DNA of 64,000 nt from Bacteroidales bacterium (GTDB taxonomy: Bacteria > Bacteroidota > Bacteroidia > Bacteroidales > UBA932), in the NCBI GenBank assembly GCA_024693285.1, contig JAILLE010000034.1, positions 1-64,000 on the forward strand, in the 5' to 3' direction. Positions within the stretch are counted from its first letter, which is position 1. The number at the start of each line of letters is the position of its first letter. The notes under the pieces are model-generated. The model did not search any database. It was not told where the DNA came from and was given only the letters and a program-made list of their open reading frames with translations. Both the position numbers and the translations under genes were made by a program. Of the stretch, positions 7,563 through 17,000 are shown piece after piece.

Positions 7563-8009
7563 CTATCTGTGCTTAAAAATGACTTTCAGGTCAGACAACG
7601 AAGCCTTTCCCGTCAGGTAAACCACTGTCACGAACTTACCGCCGGACACTTCCTTGATTTGATAGCCCACGTACTTGTTCCTGTTCCTGTCAGCCGGGAA
7701 ACTAAGCAGCGCGTAAACCAACTTGCCTTCCTCGGAATCCATCTCTTTGTTGACAGCAACCAACGCGTCAACCTCCAACCAGGAGATGATCTTGTCTATC
7801 TCGGCGTCTGTCGCCTTGAATCTGACGCTCCGGAAATAATCCAGATTGTACGACTTGAGCTCCTTACCGCTGACAACGGATTCAGTGATAGTGGAAGCCG
7901 GCACAATAGCCCCGTTAAAAAGACTGTCTATCTGCAGGCCAGCCTGAGCCAAGGCAGGTGGGGCCAAGGACAAGAATGCGCCTAAGGTTATGATTATGAA
8001 TCTTTTCAT
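7563..8009 (-). CDS. Small secreted protein, DUF6108-like
   Basis: 148 residues with a signal peptide (MKRFIIITLGAFLSLAPPALAQ). The mature part, GLQIDSLFNGAIVPASTITE, then SGKELKSYNLDYFRSVRF and KLVYALLSFP, resembles my memory of the Bacteroidota DUF6108 family; that assignment is moderate. No catalytic motif is visible. It lies six bases after the anti-sigma gene and before the barrel gene. Confidence 0.7.
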   Translation of the reverse strand: MKRFIIITLGAFLSLAPPALAQAGLQIDSLFNGAIVPASTITESVVSGKELKSYNLDYFRSVRFKATDAEIDKIISWLEVDALVAVNKEMDSEEGKLVYALLSFPADRNRNKYVGYQIKEVSGGKFVTVVYLTGKASLSDLKVIFKHR

Positions 8010-8015
8010 AAGTAC

Positions 8016-8519
8016 CTATTCTCCAAAAATACCTGTAAGTTGTTCTTCCATGTCTGTCCGGTCGGAAAGCAGATCCGCGAGGATGTTGTCGACGTCGTTC
8101 ATTACAACTTCCTTGTCGGTGATCTTTTGTCCGCTCACGTACGAGACACAAACATTAGTTTTATTATATAGACTCACCCCGAGGGTGATGATTATTGCCA
8201 GACTCGCGGCGACAGCCAGAAATCGAGTCCATACGGCCTCCCGGCGTCGAAGGCTCCTCCGTCTCGCTGCGCTTCGCGCCCTATCCGGGTAAATGCTCGC
8301 CGGAGGAGTCTCCGACCTCCGGGAAGTGATGGCCTTAGTATTGCCAAAGATAACAGCACGGCCGGCGGCGAAATAGCCCATGACGGCGCACACCTCGTCA
8401 TATTCAGGGCCTTGGCCTTCTTCTGATGCCAAGAATACCTTTAAGGCGGTCTCCTCGTCCTGCGAGAGAGTCCCCTCGAAATAGCCTTCTATCAATTCAT
8501 TAACACTTTTCATAATCAT
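8016..8519 (-). CDS. Anti-sigma factor-like membrane protein with in-frame repeat insertion
   Basis: 167 residues from the first ATG (165 from the second, at 8513). The N-terminal third, SVNELIEGYFEGTLSQDEE and following, looks like the cytoplasmic helical domain of anti-sigma proteins that binds ECF sigma region 4. One membrane helix lies at about 103-121 (FLAVAASLAIIITLGVSLY), followed by a short periplasmic tail. It overlaps the sigma gene by 14-20 bases, the usual coupling. Residues about 66-93 (IYPDRARSAARRRSLRRRE region) are the translation of the palindromic repeat 8241-8323, placed between the sigma-binding domain and the membrane helix. It is not a full FecR protein. Confidence 0.8.
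   Translation of the reverse strand: MIMKSVNELIEGYFEGTLSQDEETALKVFLASEEGQGPEYDEVCAVMGYFAAGRAVIFGNTKAITSRRSETPPASIYPDRARSAARRRSLRRREAVWTRFLAVAASLAIIITLGVSLYNKTNVCVSYVSGQKITDKEVVMNDVDNILADLLSDRTDMEEQLTGIFGE
8241..8323. repeat. Palindromic repeat in frame inside the anti-sigma gene
   Basis: Imperfect arms of about 20 bases (8241-8261 with 8301-8323; CTCCTCCG pairs with CGGAGGAG) enclose a core. The core at 8267-8295 is identical over 29 bases to 39808-39836 and itself forms two mini-hairpins (GCGCTTCGCGC and CCCTATCCGGG). Minus-strand translation of the core gives IYPDRARSA. No stop is introduced. Confidence 0.85.
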
Positions 8520-8964
8520 CCCTGAATTTATCCCTTAACAGTTTCCTGGCTCTGGATGCCTGCATCCGGACCGCCGCCGGAGCCATACCGAGCTCATCCG
8601 CTATATCCTCGAAAGTCATCCCCTCATATTCGTGCATTCTTATTATTTCTTTCTGAGTCTCAGACAGTTCCTTCTCCACTGACGCTTCAACCTTTCTGAA
8701 CAACGACTCCATCTCGCCCCGGGAACTTCCCTCATCCTCAACCGCCAAGCCCTCAAAACCAACTGTCCTTCTTCTGCTAGACCTCCTGAACTCGTCGATC
8801 TCGATGTTCTTTCCTGTCCTTGACAGCAGACCGACCGCCTCTTTCAAGCTCCTTGCCTTGTATTTCCTTCCCCAGAGGCGGCAGAAAGCCTCTTGGAGGG
8901 CGTCCTCCGCCTTCCACCTGTCCTTCAAGGAGATGAACGCCTCTGTCAGGAAATCCTTTGCCAT
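8500..8964 (-). CDS. ECF-type RNA polymerase sigma factor
   Basis: 154 residues from the ATG at 8964. Region 2 is represented by FISLKDRWKAEDALQEAFCRLWGRKY, and region 4 by LSETQKEIIRMHEYEGMTFEDIADELGMAPAAVRMQASRARKLL (split here as recognition helix AAVRMQASRARK near 137). The linker is basic (RRSSRRRT). Bacteroidota often use such factors to control envelope genes. The next gene is the overlapping anti-sigma factor and the following three encode secreted or outer-membrane proteins, so the operon is probably autoregulated. Confidence 0.9.
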   Translation of the reverse strand: MAKDFLTEAFISLKDRWKAEDALQEAFCRLWGRKYKARSLKEAVGLLSRTGKNIEIDEFRRSSRRRTVGFEGLAVEDEGSSRGEMESLFRKVEASVEKELSETQKEIIRMHEYEGMTFEDIADELGMAPAAVRMQASRARKLLRDKFRDDYEKC

Positions 8965-9050
8965 CAATTTCAGTTCTCTACTCTAATAAACGAAAAAAGA
9001 ATGAAAATGTAACATTGTTTTTCAGAATTACTTGTGTATTAATAATATAC

Positions 9051-9088
9051 AAAAATCGTGTAGCCGAATAAGCTACACGATTTTCATA
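9051..9088 (-). terminator. Terminator of the Dcu transporter gene
   Basis: Perfect 13-base stem (9052-9064 with 9072-9084) and seven-base loop CGAATAA. On the minus strand it ends in TTTTTGTAT. The stem is symmetrical and could also act on the other strand. The rest of 8965-9131 shows no gene. Confidence 0.8.
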
Positions 9089-9131
9089 AAGCATTGTATT
9101 TCAGCGATTTCCTTAAAACGCTCAAATCAGG

Positions 9132-10484
9132 CTACAGTCCGGCGAAGTAGCCCGGGAAGAGAACCATGGTCATCAAATAACCCACTATGGTGGAAACGAT
9201 CACGCTGATCAATCCCGGCATCATGAAGCTGTGGTTCAGAAGGTACTTGCCGATCACCGTGGTGCCAGTACGGTCGAAGTTGACCGTGGCGATATCCGAA
9301 GGGTAATTCGGGATAAAGAAGTAGCCGTAAACGCTCGGCAGGACACCCAACAAAACCGGCCCGGGAATGCCAAGGGAATAAGCCAGAGGCAACATGGCGA
9401 CGACCACGGCCCCTTGGGAGTTGATCAGCACGGAAACCAGGAAGAAGACCAAGGCTATAGACCAAGGATACTGTGTCACGATCCCGGTCAGCATCTCCTT
9501 GATCTGGTCCATATAATTTCCGAAGTAAGTGTCTGCCATCCACGCGATACCATAGATAGCGACGACGGCAACCATTCCAGACCGCCAGACGGAACCCGCG
9601 GCGGCTTTCTTCAGATCCACCTTGCTGAAGATTATCATCAATGCTGTGGCGCAGAGCATAATAATCTGTATGGCTATATTCATCTTCGGGAGTTTGGCCA
9701 GAGCTTCCTTGCTCATCACCATCTGGCAGAAAGCCAGGCCGACAATCACAAGGATGGCGCAAAGGAATATGTAAACAGCCAGCTTCGCCTTCTTGTCGAT
9801 AACCTTGTCAAGGGTGGTGGCATCACTTCCGTAGACATAATCACGGACAGCGGGATCCTCTATTCTCTTCTGGAACTCAGGATCCTTATCCAAATCTTTT
9901 CCTCTGCGGAAAGAAGCCAAGGCGGCGAACAGCAGACCTATCAAACAGGCGGGGATGGTCACCATAAGCACCTGAGGGATAGACACATCATATCCGTTAG
10001 AGTTGGAAATGGTCACGAAAGCGACCACGGCGGCGGCAATCGGAGAACAAGTGATACCCACCTGGGAAGCGACAGAAGCCACGCCACAAGGCCTTTCGGG
10101 ACGGATTCCCTTCTTGATGGCGATGTCCACGATAATCGGCATAAGGGTATATACCACATGACCGGTACCCACGAGAACAGTCAGGAAGAAAGTTGTGAAG
10201 GGGGCCAGGATGGTGATACGATCCGGATGCTTCCTGAGCATCTTCTCCGCAAGCTGGATAAGCCAATCCATACCACCGGAAGCCTGCAGGACTCCAGCGC
10301 ATGTGACCGCGGCGATGATTATGTAAATGACGTCGGTGGGAGGCGTACCGGGCTTCATCCCGAAACCGAAAACCAAAATAGCCAGGCCGATTCCGGAGAT
10401 CGCGCCGAGCGCTAAGCTACCATATCTCGAGCCAACATAGAGGGCGGCGAGAACTATCAGCAGCTGAATGATCATTAATGCCAT
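9132..10484 (-). CDS. Anaerobic C4-dicarboxylate transporter (DcuA/DcuB family)
   Basis: 450-residue integral inner-membrane protein with roughly ten to twelve hydrophobic helices. The N-terminus (IQLLIVLAALYVGSRYGSLALG) and the GTGHVVYTLMPIIVDIAIKKG, GVASVASQVGITCSPIAAA and YFFIPNYPSDIATVNFDRTGT signatures match the family. Dcu proteins exchange fumarate or malate or aspartate for succinate in anaerobes; succinate export fits a fumarate-respiring Bacteroidales. DcuA versus DcuB is not resolved. It lies 31 bases after the redoxin-like gene and is followed by a terminator. Confidence 0.93.
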   Translation of the reverse strand: MALMIIQLLIVLAALYVGSRYGSLALGAISGIGLAILVFGFGMKPGTPPTDVIYIIIAAVTCAGVLQASGGMDWLIQLAEKMLRKHPDRITILAPFTTFFLTVLVGTGHVVYTLMPIIVDIAIKKGIRPERPCGVASVASQVGITCSPIAAAVVAFVTISNSNGYDVSIPQVLMVTIPACLIGLLFAALASFRRGKDLDKDPEFQKRIEDPAVRDYVYGSDATTLDKVIDKKAKLAVYIFLCAILVIVGLAFCQMVMSKEALAKLPKMNIAIQIIMLCATALMIIFSKVDLKKAAAGSVWRSGMVAVVAIYGIAWMADTYFGNYMDQIKEMLTGIVTQYPWSIALVFFLVSVLINSQGAVVVAMLPLAYSLGIPGPVLLGVLPSVYGYFFIPNYPSDIATVNFDRTGTTVIGKYLLNHSFMMPGLISVIVSTIVGYLMTMVLFPGYFAGL

Positions 10485-10515
10485 GTAGTGTTATTTTTTA
10501 TGTGGTTGAGAAGGG

Positions 10516-11628
10516 TTATTTTAGTTTCGAAGAGAGGAAGGCCCTGAGCTCTTTCTCAGAAGAGACAGTCGTCGGGTTAAGTTCCCCGTTCTCGATAAAG
10601 AAGGCAACGGGCAATTCCCCGGAGACATTGTATGTGTAGATAACAGTGCTGGCAGCTCCGAACCCGTCGCAAACATTGACCCAAGGAAGGTTCTGACTCT
10701 TCACGGCACTGGCCCAAACTCCCTTGTCAGTGTCCAGAGAGATTGAATATATCTCCAGACCCTTGGGATGGAAGGTCTTGTAAATCGGAAGGAGAACATC
10801 CTGGTTGAACATCTTCTGTGCGGCGTCAGCAGCCTGCCAGAAATAAACCATGATCATTTTTGAGTCCAAATCACTGATCTTCACTTTCTTCCCGTCGATG
10901 GAAGGCATCTCCACATCAGGGTAACCCGCCTCACCAGCTGTGCTCAGCTTCTGCTCGATAGACAGGACAGTGAGCCTCCTGTCAGTCTCACCACCAAGGG
11001 CGGCCACATACTTGGAATCCGGATAGACCTTGGCAAGCGAGTCATGGACTGTCCTGAAATGAATAGCGTCCGTCGACTGGCTGAACACAGGGAAATCGTC
11101 ATTGATCTTTTGGTACAGGACCGGAATGGAAGTCAATGATTTACAATTATCCATCACGTATTTGACCCTGGACCTGTAATACTCGACATACTTCCTGGAA
11201 GCCGCGGGACTGTCACCGGCGTCAACAGAGGTAGAGAAATCTTTCATGAACGCGGCGAAGTCATCCTCAACCGACTTCAATTTGGCGCTTTCCTCTGATC
11301 CTTCGACAGTGTAGTTTCCATTAAGATCAGAAGTCACTTTGACCTTGTCGCCATTCTGAAGAAGAAGGGACGCGACTTTGGTGTCATCATGGAATATATA
11401 CACGAATTCAGGCTGGCCCTGAGCGACATCGATCTTATATGAGAAAGAACCGTCGGAGCCTGTCTTGACCGTGTCAAGCACGTTGAAGGTGCTCCCAGCA
11501 AGCTTGGTGAAAACGACCTTTGAATCAGGAGCGCCTGAAAGGACTCCGTCCACACGGACTTTATCAGAACACGAAGAAGCGGCCGCCAGAATGGTCGCCG
11601 CCACTAATATAAAACTATAATTTCTCAT
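10516..11628 (-). CDS. Redoxin-like lipoprotein with DUF4369 domain, active-site cysteines absent
   Basis: 370 residues. Lipoprotein signal ending in AAASSC (Cys20). Residues about 25-125 are the DUF4369 domain (VDGVLSGAPDSKVVFTKL), a helical linker follows, and about 230-370 is a thioredoxin/AhpC-TSA-like fold (VEMPSIDGKKVKISDLDSK, then MIMVYFWQAADAAQKMF). At the position of the usual FWASWCxxC the sequence reads FWQAADAAQ, with neither cysteine. The fold is kept but the disulfide chemistry cannot be. It may bind a ligand or partner instead. The 5' end overlaps the HIT gene by 14 bases. Confidence 0.85.
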   Translation of the reverse strand: MRNYSFILVAATILAAASSCSDKVRVDGVLSGAPDSKVVFTKLAGSTFNVLDTVKTGSDGSFSYKIDVAQGQPEFVYIFHDDTKVASLLLQNGDKVKVTSDLNGNYTVEGSEESAKLKSVEDDFAAFMKDFSTSVDAGDSPAASRKYVEYYRSRVKYVMDNCKSLTSIPVLYQKINDDFPVFSQSTDAIHFRTVHDSLAKVYPDSKYVAALGGETDRRLTVLSIEQKLSTAGEAGYPDVEMPSIDGKKVKISDLDSKMIMVYFWQAADAAQKMFNQDVLLPIYKTFHPKGLEIYSISLDTDKGVWASAVKSQNLPWVNVCDGFGAASTVIYTYNVSGELPVAFFIENGELNPTTVSSEKELRAFLSSKLK

Positions 11629-12019
11629 ATTCCTGGAATATTCTTTCTGCTATCGCCTTGTTCTCCTCCGGGGAGAGGTGGAGCTTCTCTTTCCTGAAAT
11701 CCATGTCAGCCTCAGTCTGAAGAGGCACGAGATGGATGTGGGTGTGGGGGACCTCCATCCCCAGAACAGCCACTCCGACCCTCTGGCACGGGATGGCCGC
11801 CTTGATCGCGAGAGCTACCTTGCGGGCGAAAGCCCACAGCCCCTCATAGGTGGCGGGATCAAGATTGAAGATATAGTCGTCCTCAACCTCTCTGGGGATC
11901 ACAAGGGTGTGGCCGGGAGCCATCGGATTGATGTCAAGGAAAGCGTAGAAATCCTCGCTCTCAGCAACCTTGAAAGAAGGGATTTCCCCAGCGGCGATCT
12001 TTGAGAATATAGTAGCCAT
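11615..12019 (-). CDS. HIT-family nucleotide hydrolase (Hint-like)
   Basis: 134 residues from the ATG at 12019 (MATIFSKIAAGEIPSFKV, the normal Hint N-terminus; an upstream in-frame start would intrude into greA). The catalytic triad motif HTHIHLVP is present, as are FLDINPMAPGHTLVIP and the C-terminal basic/acidic helix. Family members hydrolyse adenosine phosphoramidates or dinucleotides. It starts four bases after the greA stop and overlaps the next gene by 14 bases, forming a tight operon. Confidence 0.93.
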   Translation of the reverse strand: MATIFSKIAAGEIPSFKVAESEDFYAFLDINPMAPGHTLVIPREVEDDYIFNLDPATYEGLWAFARKVALAIKAAIPCQRVGVAVLGMEVPHTHIHLVPLQTEADMDFRKEKLHLSPEENKAIAERIFQEYEKL

Positions 12020-12023
12020 AGCC

Positions 12024-12494
12024 TTAAATGGTAATGTCAAGAATCTTGAATTTGATCACGCCTGAAGGTACCGTAGCCTCTACGATATCACCCTTGGAAT
12101 GGCCTAGAAGGGCACGTGCGATGGGCGTGGTCGAGGCTAGTTTTCCATGGGCGAAATCAGCCTCGGTCTCTCCGACGATGGTGAACTCCATGACACTCTT
12201 CATGGTCAGGTTCTCAACCTTGACCTTGTTCAACATCTGTACCTTGTCGGTACTGACCTGGGACTCGTCGATGACCTTGGCGTTAGCCACCAAATCTTTA
12301 AGTTTAGCGATTCTTACCTCGAGCAGGCCCTGCGCCTCACGGGCAGCGTCGTACTCAGCATTCTCGGAGAGGTCACCCTTCTCCCTGGCCTCCGCGATCG
12401 CCGCGGAGATGACAGGACGCTGGGCGAGAGCCTCGGCGAGATCCTTCTTCAATTTGTCCAACCCTTCCTGGGTCATGTAATGTATTTCTGCCAT
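12024..12494 (-). CDS. greA: Transcription elongation factor GreA
   Basis: 156 residues. The ATG at 12494 gives the standard start MAEIHYMTQEGLDKLKKDL; upstream in-frame sequence is leader. Residues 1-75 form the antiparallel coiled coil reaching into the RNA polymerase secondary channel, with the acidic tip GDLSENAEYDAAREAQG (DLSENAEY near 40). The C-terminal FKBP-like domain contains HGKLASTTPIARALLGHSKGD. It rescues backtracked polymerase by stimulating RNA cleavage. A strong promoter lies at 12570-12600. Confidence 0.97.
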   Translation of the reverse strand: MAEIHYMTQEGLDKLKKDLAEALAQRPVISAAIAEAREKGDLSENAEYDAAREAQGLLEVRIAKLKDLVANAKVIDESQVSTDKVQMLNKVKVENLTMKSVMEFTIVGETEADFAHGKLASTTPIARALLGHSKGDIVEATVPSGVIKFKILDITI

Positions 12495-12569
12495 AATACT
12501 TGGTTTATTCTCTTCACATAAACCGAACGGAGTTCCGCCCTTGCTTGGCAGAACCCTGTTCGTCAATTG

Positions 12570-12600
12570 CAAATGTAATCAAAAAGCCCGTAAAATCAAA
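12570..12600 (-). promoter_or_regulatory. Bacteroidota-type promoter of greA
   Basis: On the minus strand TTTG (12597-12600) is followed by exactly 19 bases and TACATTTG (12570-12577), a full match to the -33/-7 consensus. Transcription should begin near 12564, leaving a leader of about 70 bases. Confidence 0.85.
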
Positions 12601-12606
12601 TCTTTT

Positions 12607-13158
12607 TCACTTCTCTCCGTAAATCGAGTATAACGTTCTGTCAAGAAGCATCTCTTTTCCCTTGGTGGATGCGGGATCTCCCGCCAGGATAGGCCTGAAA
12701 TCAGTCCCTAAAAGGAAACAATGGCTGTCACGATTCTTCGGGATCGAAGGGTTGGCAGTACCAAAAGAGCCATCCTCATCTATGAATATGTCGAAGGGAA
12801 AAGAGCGGTGCGCGACATCCGCGGCGATCGTCTCCCGACTCTCGGCATTCGGCCATATTATACCCACTATCTCGAAATCCGGATATAATGAGCCAAGAGA
12901 GGCGTACTTGGAATACTTGGGCATTCGGTTGAGATGGCAGGAGGAGCATTGGAGCGAATCAACATAGATGACAAGGCGCACTGCCGGGTCATTCAGGTCA
13001 GGATGCTTCTCCTGGCTGCCTTCGATCCTCACGAGACTGGAAGGAAAAACTATCTCACTGGACATGAACCTTTTCATGACCTTACCCTCATGAGAGGAAC
13101 ACCCTGCGGCAAAGAGCGCCCAAAGGCAGAACAAAGACGCTATCAAACTCTTTCTCAT
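12607..13158 (-). CDS. Thioredoxin-like lipoprotein with CSSC motif
   Basis: 183 residues. Lipoprotein signal ending in LFAAGC (Cys20). LVIYVDSLQCSSCHLNRM places a redox pair C71-x-x-C74 after a beta-strand, as in thioredoxin folds, and FDIFIDEDGSF and SHCFLLGTDF follow as later strands. Similar small lipoproteins are common in Bacteroidales and are probably envelope thiol-disulfide proteins. The substrate is unknown. It lies between greA's promoter and ribF and appears to be its own unit. Confidence 0.8.
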   Translation of the reverse strand: MRKSLIASLFCLWALFAAGCSSHEGKVMKRFMSSEIVFPSSLVRIEGSQEKHPDLNDPAVRLVIYVDSLQCSSCHLNRMPKYSKYASLGSLYPDFEIVGIIWPNAESRETIAADVAHRSFPFDIFIDEDGSFGTANPSIPKNRDSHCFLLGTDFRPILAGDPASTKGKEMLLDRTLYSIYGEK

Positions 13159-13216
13159 TCTCCAAATAGCTTATACGAAGTGTAAAGATATCAAATAAAA
13201 CAATCCAATTGAACAC

Positions 13217-14095
13217 TTAACCTTCCAGGCAGGCCTGGCGGTCAAGAACCAATTGAGATTTAAGGGCTTCCATGGAGACAAAACGACACTCTTCCCGGAT
13301 CTTCCTCAGGAATGTGACCTTCAAGTCTAGCCCGTAGATGTCCTCGTCGAAATCAAAGATATTCGTCTCGACAGTCCGGTCGCTGCCGGCGTTGACCGTA
13401 GGCCGGGTGCCGATGTTGCACATCCCTCGGTAATGACGCCCAAGGAATTCTACCTCGACTGAATACACTCCATTGCCAGGAAGCAGTTTCAAAGGCTCGT
13501 AAAGTCTCATGTTCGCTGTCGGGAAACCAATCGTCCGTCCAAGCCGGTTGCCCGCGACAACGACCCCGAGTAATGAATACTTGTACCCGAGCATCCCCGC
13601 GGCAGTCACCACATCACCACATGATATAGCCTCCCGAATCTTCGTGGAACTGATCACCTTCCCTCCAGGGACAGAGAGACTGCTCGTCCGGATAACATCA
13701 AGGCCCACACTTTCAGCTATTTCCCCTATTTCGTCAGGGCCCAGCAGGTCGCTTCCGATACGGTTGTCATAGCCAAGCAGGATAGCACTCCCGTCAAGCC
13801 TGCCTTTGACATATTCCTCAAGATACTCTTTGGTCGTCAAACGGCTGAAGGCCCTGGTAAAAGGCAACACCTCAACCTTGTCCACCCCGATGGACGAAAT
13901 CAGTTCTTTCTTCTCAGATAAGGATGTCAGCAACCTGAGATTCCTGGCGTCATCCTGCAGGACATTTCGGGGATGGGGCCAGAAGGTCACCACAACACTC
14001 CCTTCTCCCCTCTCCTTCGCGGCGGAGACAAGTTTCTCAAGCACAAGACGGTGCCCAAGATGGACACCGTCGAAAAAACCAGTCGCTACAACCAT
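13217..14095 (-). CDS. ribF: Bifunctional riboflavin kinase / FAD synthetase
   Basis: Converts riboflavin to FMN and then FAD; cytoplasmic. 292 residues. N-terminal nucleotidyltransferase domain begins VATGFFDGVHLGHR (residues 3-16) and contains FWPHP and ISSTKIREAI. The C-terminal kinase domain has GNRLGRTIGFPTAN near 181 and YRGMCNIGTRPTVN, then ETNIFDFDEDIYG. The start overlaps the end of the 1413-residue glucan enzyme by 10 bases, so ribF is the last gene of the glycogen operon. Confidence 0.95.
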   Translation of the reverse strand: MVVATGFFDGVHLGHRLVLEKLVSAAKERGEGSVVVTFWPHPRNVLQDDARNLRLLTSLSEKKELISSIGVDKVEVLPFTRAFSRLTTKEYLEEYVKGRLDGSAILLGYDNRIGSDLLGPDEIGEIAESVGLDVIRTSSLSVPGGKVISSTKIREAISCGDVVTAAGMLGYKYSLLGVVVAGNRLGRTIGFPTANMRLYEPLKLLPGNGVYSVEVEFLGRHYRGMCNIGTRPTVNAGSDRTVETNIFDFDEDIYGLDLKVTFLRKIREECRFVSMEALKSQLVLDRQACLEG

Positions 14096-17000
14096 TTCAC
14101 CAGCTCAAAGTCCTGACGGTGAGGCATCAGAGGGTTCTTGGCGTACATCCTCGTAGCCACCTGGTACATACCAGTCTTGTCCGGCACTATAGCTGTCTGG
14201 TATTTGGCCACACCATCGTTGAACTCAACCACCTGACATTCGTAACGCTCCTGGATGTGAAGCTTATGCTTGCGGTCAACCGATGCGAAAATCACTTCAA
14301 CACCGATGTCCTCCGGAGCGAGATCTCCAATGTTCAGTACCACTTCAACCTTTAAGCTGTTATGCATTGAGAGGTTATAGGAGGCATCCGGCTGAGTCTG
14401 GGAAATCACCTCAATGTTCTTCCACTGGCGACGAACCATCTTCTTCCAAGCGGAGATCTTCCTCGCTAGGCGGAAGTCGTCGGAAATGACCTCTTCAGCC
14501 CTCTTGGCTTGAGGAATATAATACTGGTTGCAATAGTCAGTCAACATCCTGTTGGTGGTGAAGTTGCTGGCCACCTGGGCGATAGTGTTCTTGATGTAGC
14601 CGACCCACTTGGGTGAAAGACCAAGGGCGGGATCCACATCATAATAAGCGGGTGCGATCTCGTTTTCGAGAATAGTGTAGATAGTAGCGGAATCAAGCTC
14701 ATTCTGATAACCCTGGTCATCATAAGCCCTTTCCTGAGGAAGCGCCCAACCGGCACCTTCCTTATAACCTTCAACCCACCAGCCGTCAAGCACCGAGAAA
14801 TGCATGACACCGTTCATAGAAGCCTTCTCGCCTGAAGTACCGGAGGCCTCCTGGGGGCGAGTGGGGTTATTCATCCACACATCCACACCCTGGACAAGAC
14901 GTTTCGCGAGACGGATGTCGTATCCGGGAACGAAGACGATCTTTCCGAGGAAACGATCCTGCTTGGAAATCTCCACAATCCTCTTTATAAGATCCTGTCC
15001 AGCCTTATCGGCAGGATGGGCCTTACCAGCGAAGAGGAACTGCACGGGATGCTCAGGATCGTTGACTATCGCGTCGAGACGATCGAGGTCGGTGAAGAGA
15101 AGGGTTCCTCTCTTATATGTCGCGAACCTGCGGGCGAAACCGATAGTGAGCACATCGTCCCTCAGATTCTCCTTTATGGCGACAATCTGACTCGGGGAAT
15201 AGTGGTTGCAAAGAGTGGAATCGGATATTATCTCCTTGACCACCTTTATCAGTCTCTCTTTCAAGATCTTCCGGGTGTTCCAAATCTCTTCGTCATCAAC
15301 CTTGTAGATCCCGTCGAAGCAAGACTTGTCATAGTGGTGGGTCTTGAACTCCGGACCAAAGACCTTGGCATGGATCTTCTGCCACTCGGCCGCCGCCCAA
15401 GTCGGGTAATGCACACCATTCGTGACATAGCTGATGAACAACTCCTCGGGGAGATAGCCAGGGTACATCCTGTTGAATATTCCCTTGCTGACCTCACCAT
15501 GAAGCCAGGACACGCCATTGACATTCTGCGAGAGGCTGGAGGCCAGGAAGCTCATACTGAACTTCTCATTCTGGTCAGAGCCGTTCGGCTTACCCAGAGA
15601 CATCATAGTCTCCCAGTCGACCTTGAGGCGCTGGGGATAGTGGCCGATATACTTCCTGAGAAGGCCTTCGTCAAAGGAGTCGTGGCCAGCGGGAACAGGA
15701 GTGTGGGTAGTGAACAAAGACGACGCTTTGACCACCTCGACAGCCTCACCGAAGTCCAGGTTATCTTCCTGGATATATTCACGGAGTCTCTCCAGACCGG
15801 TGAATGCGGCATGGCCCTCATTGCAATGATAGATCTGAGGATTGATACCAAGATTCCTGAGGGCTCTGATACCTCCGACTCCGAGAAGCAGCTCCTGTTT
15901 CAGACGGTTCTCCCAGTCGCCACCATAGAGATGGTAGGTAACCTGGCGGTCCTCAGGGATATTGGCCTCATAATCAGTGTCAAGCAGATAGAGATCCGTA
16001 CGGCCGACAGCCACTTTCCATATCCTCGCGGTGATATTCCTTCCAGGGAAAGCCACACTTGTGGTCATCCAGTTGCCATTCTGGTCCAAGACCGGTTCGG
16101 CGGGAATCTTTGTGAAGTCCTGCGCGTCGTACTGGGCCACCTGCTCACCCTGTCCCGTAAGAACCTGGGTGAAATAACCGTACCTGTAAAGGAAGCCGAC
16201 AGCAACAAGGTTTACATTCATGTCACTGGTTTCCTTGAGATAGTCTCCCGCGAGAATACCAAGACCTCCCGAATAAATCTTGAGGGAAGTGTCGAGACCG
16301 TACTCCATGCAGAAATACGCTATCGAAGGATCTGTCCTCTCAGCCTTAAGGGCCATGTAGGAATTGAACTCATCCATGACGGCGTTGTAGCTATTCAGGA
16401 AGGCCTCGTTCTTGGCGAGGGAATTGAACCTCTTGATACTCACTATATCAAGAAGGGCCATCGGGTTGTGGCTGGTGTTGTGCCAGACCACGGAGTCGAT
16501 GGACTTGAAGAGAGCCTTGGCGCTCTCATTCCAGCACCACCAGAGGTTTTTTGAAAGTGTCTCGAGCCCGGAAAGAGCCTCAGGGAGATGGCGAGTGACC
16601 ATCACGCTCTTCCATTGGGGGGCATTTATTTCTATCTTGTCGTATGCCATTGGTTTATCTTTGTTAAGATCGTCGGGGAAAGCCCCTTTTGAGGCGATGA
16701 CCTTGCCCAAGGCCACTGAATATGCCTCCTTGTAATACTGTATCTGGTTTTCCCAGAGGGCGATAGTGGAGACATCCTTAGCGGACTCCATGTACTTTTT
16801 CCTGCCGTCGGCATCCAGAGATGCTATCTCCTTGACTCTGGCCACGACACCGTCCACCACTTCGAAGTAATTGGAGTCGCTCCTGTCCAGGACTGTAATG
16901 CCGGGATGGTCTTTGCCATAATGGCTCCTGACCCACATTCCGAAGCCGGAGAGGCTTGTGGTCAAAGAAGGGATCCTGAAAGCCAGGCTCTCCAGAGGAG

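Noticed and set aside
9231..10415. A 394-residue plus-strand open frame opposite the Dcu transporter
   Set aside because: Rich in His, Asp and Gln, as expected from the antisense of a hydrophobic membrane protein; the Dcu reading has clear family motifs.
15016..16554. A 512-residue plus-strand open frame opposite the GT3-GT35 fusion
   Set aside because: The minus-strand protein has conserved phosphorylase motifs across this region; the plus frame has none.
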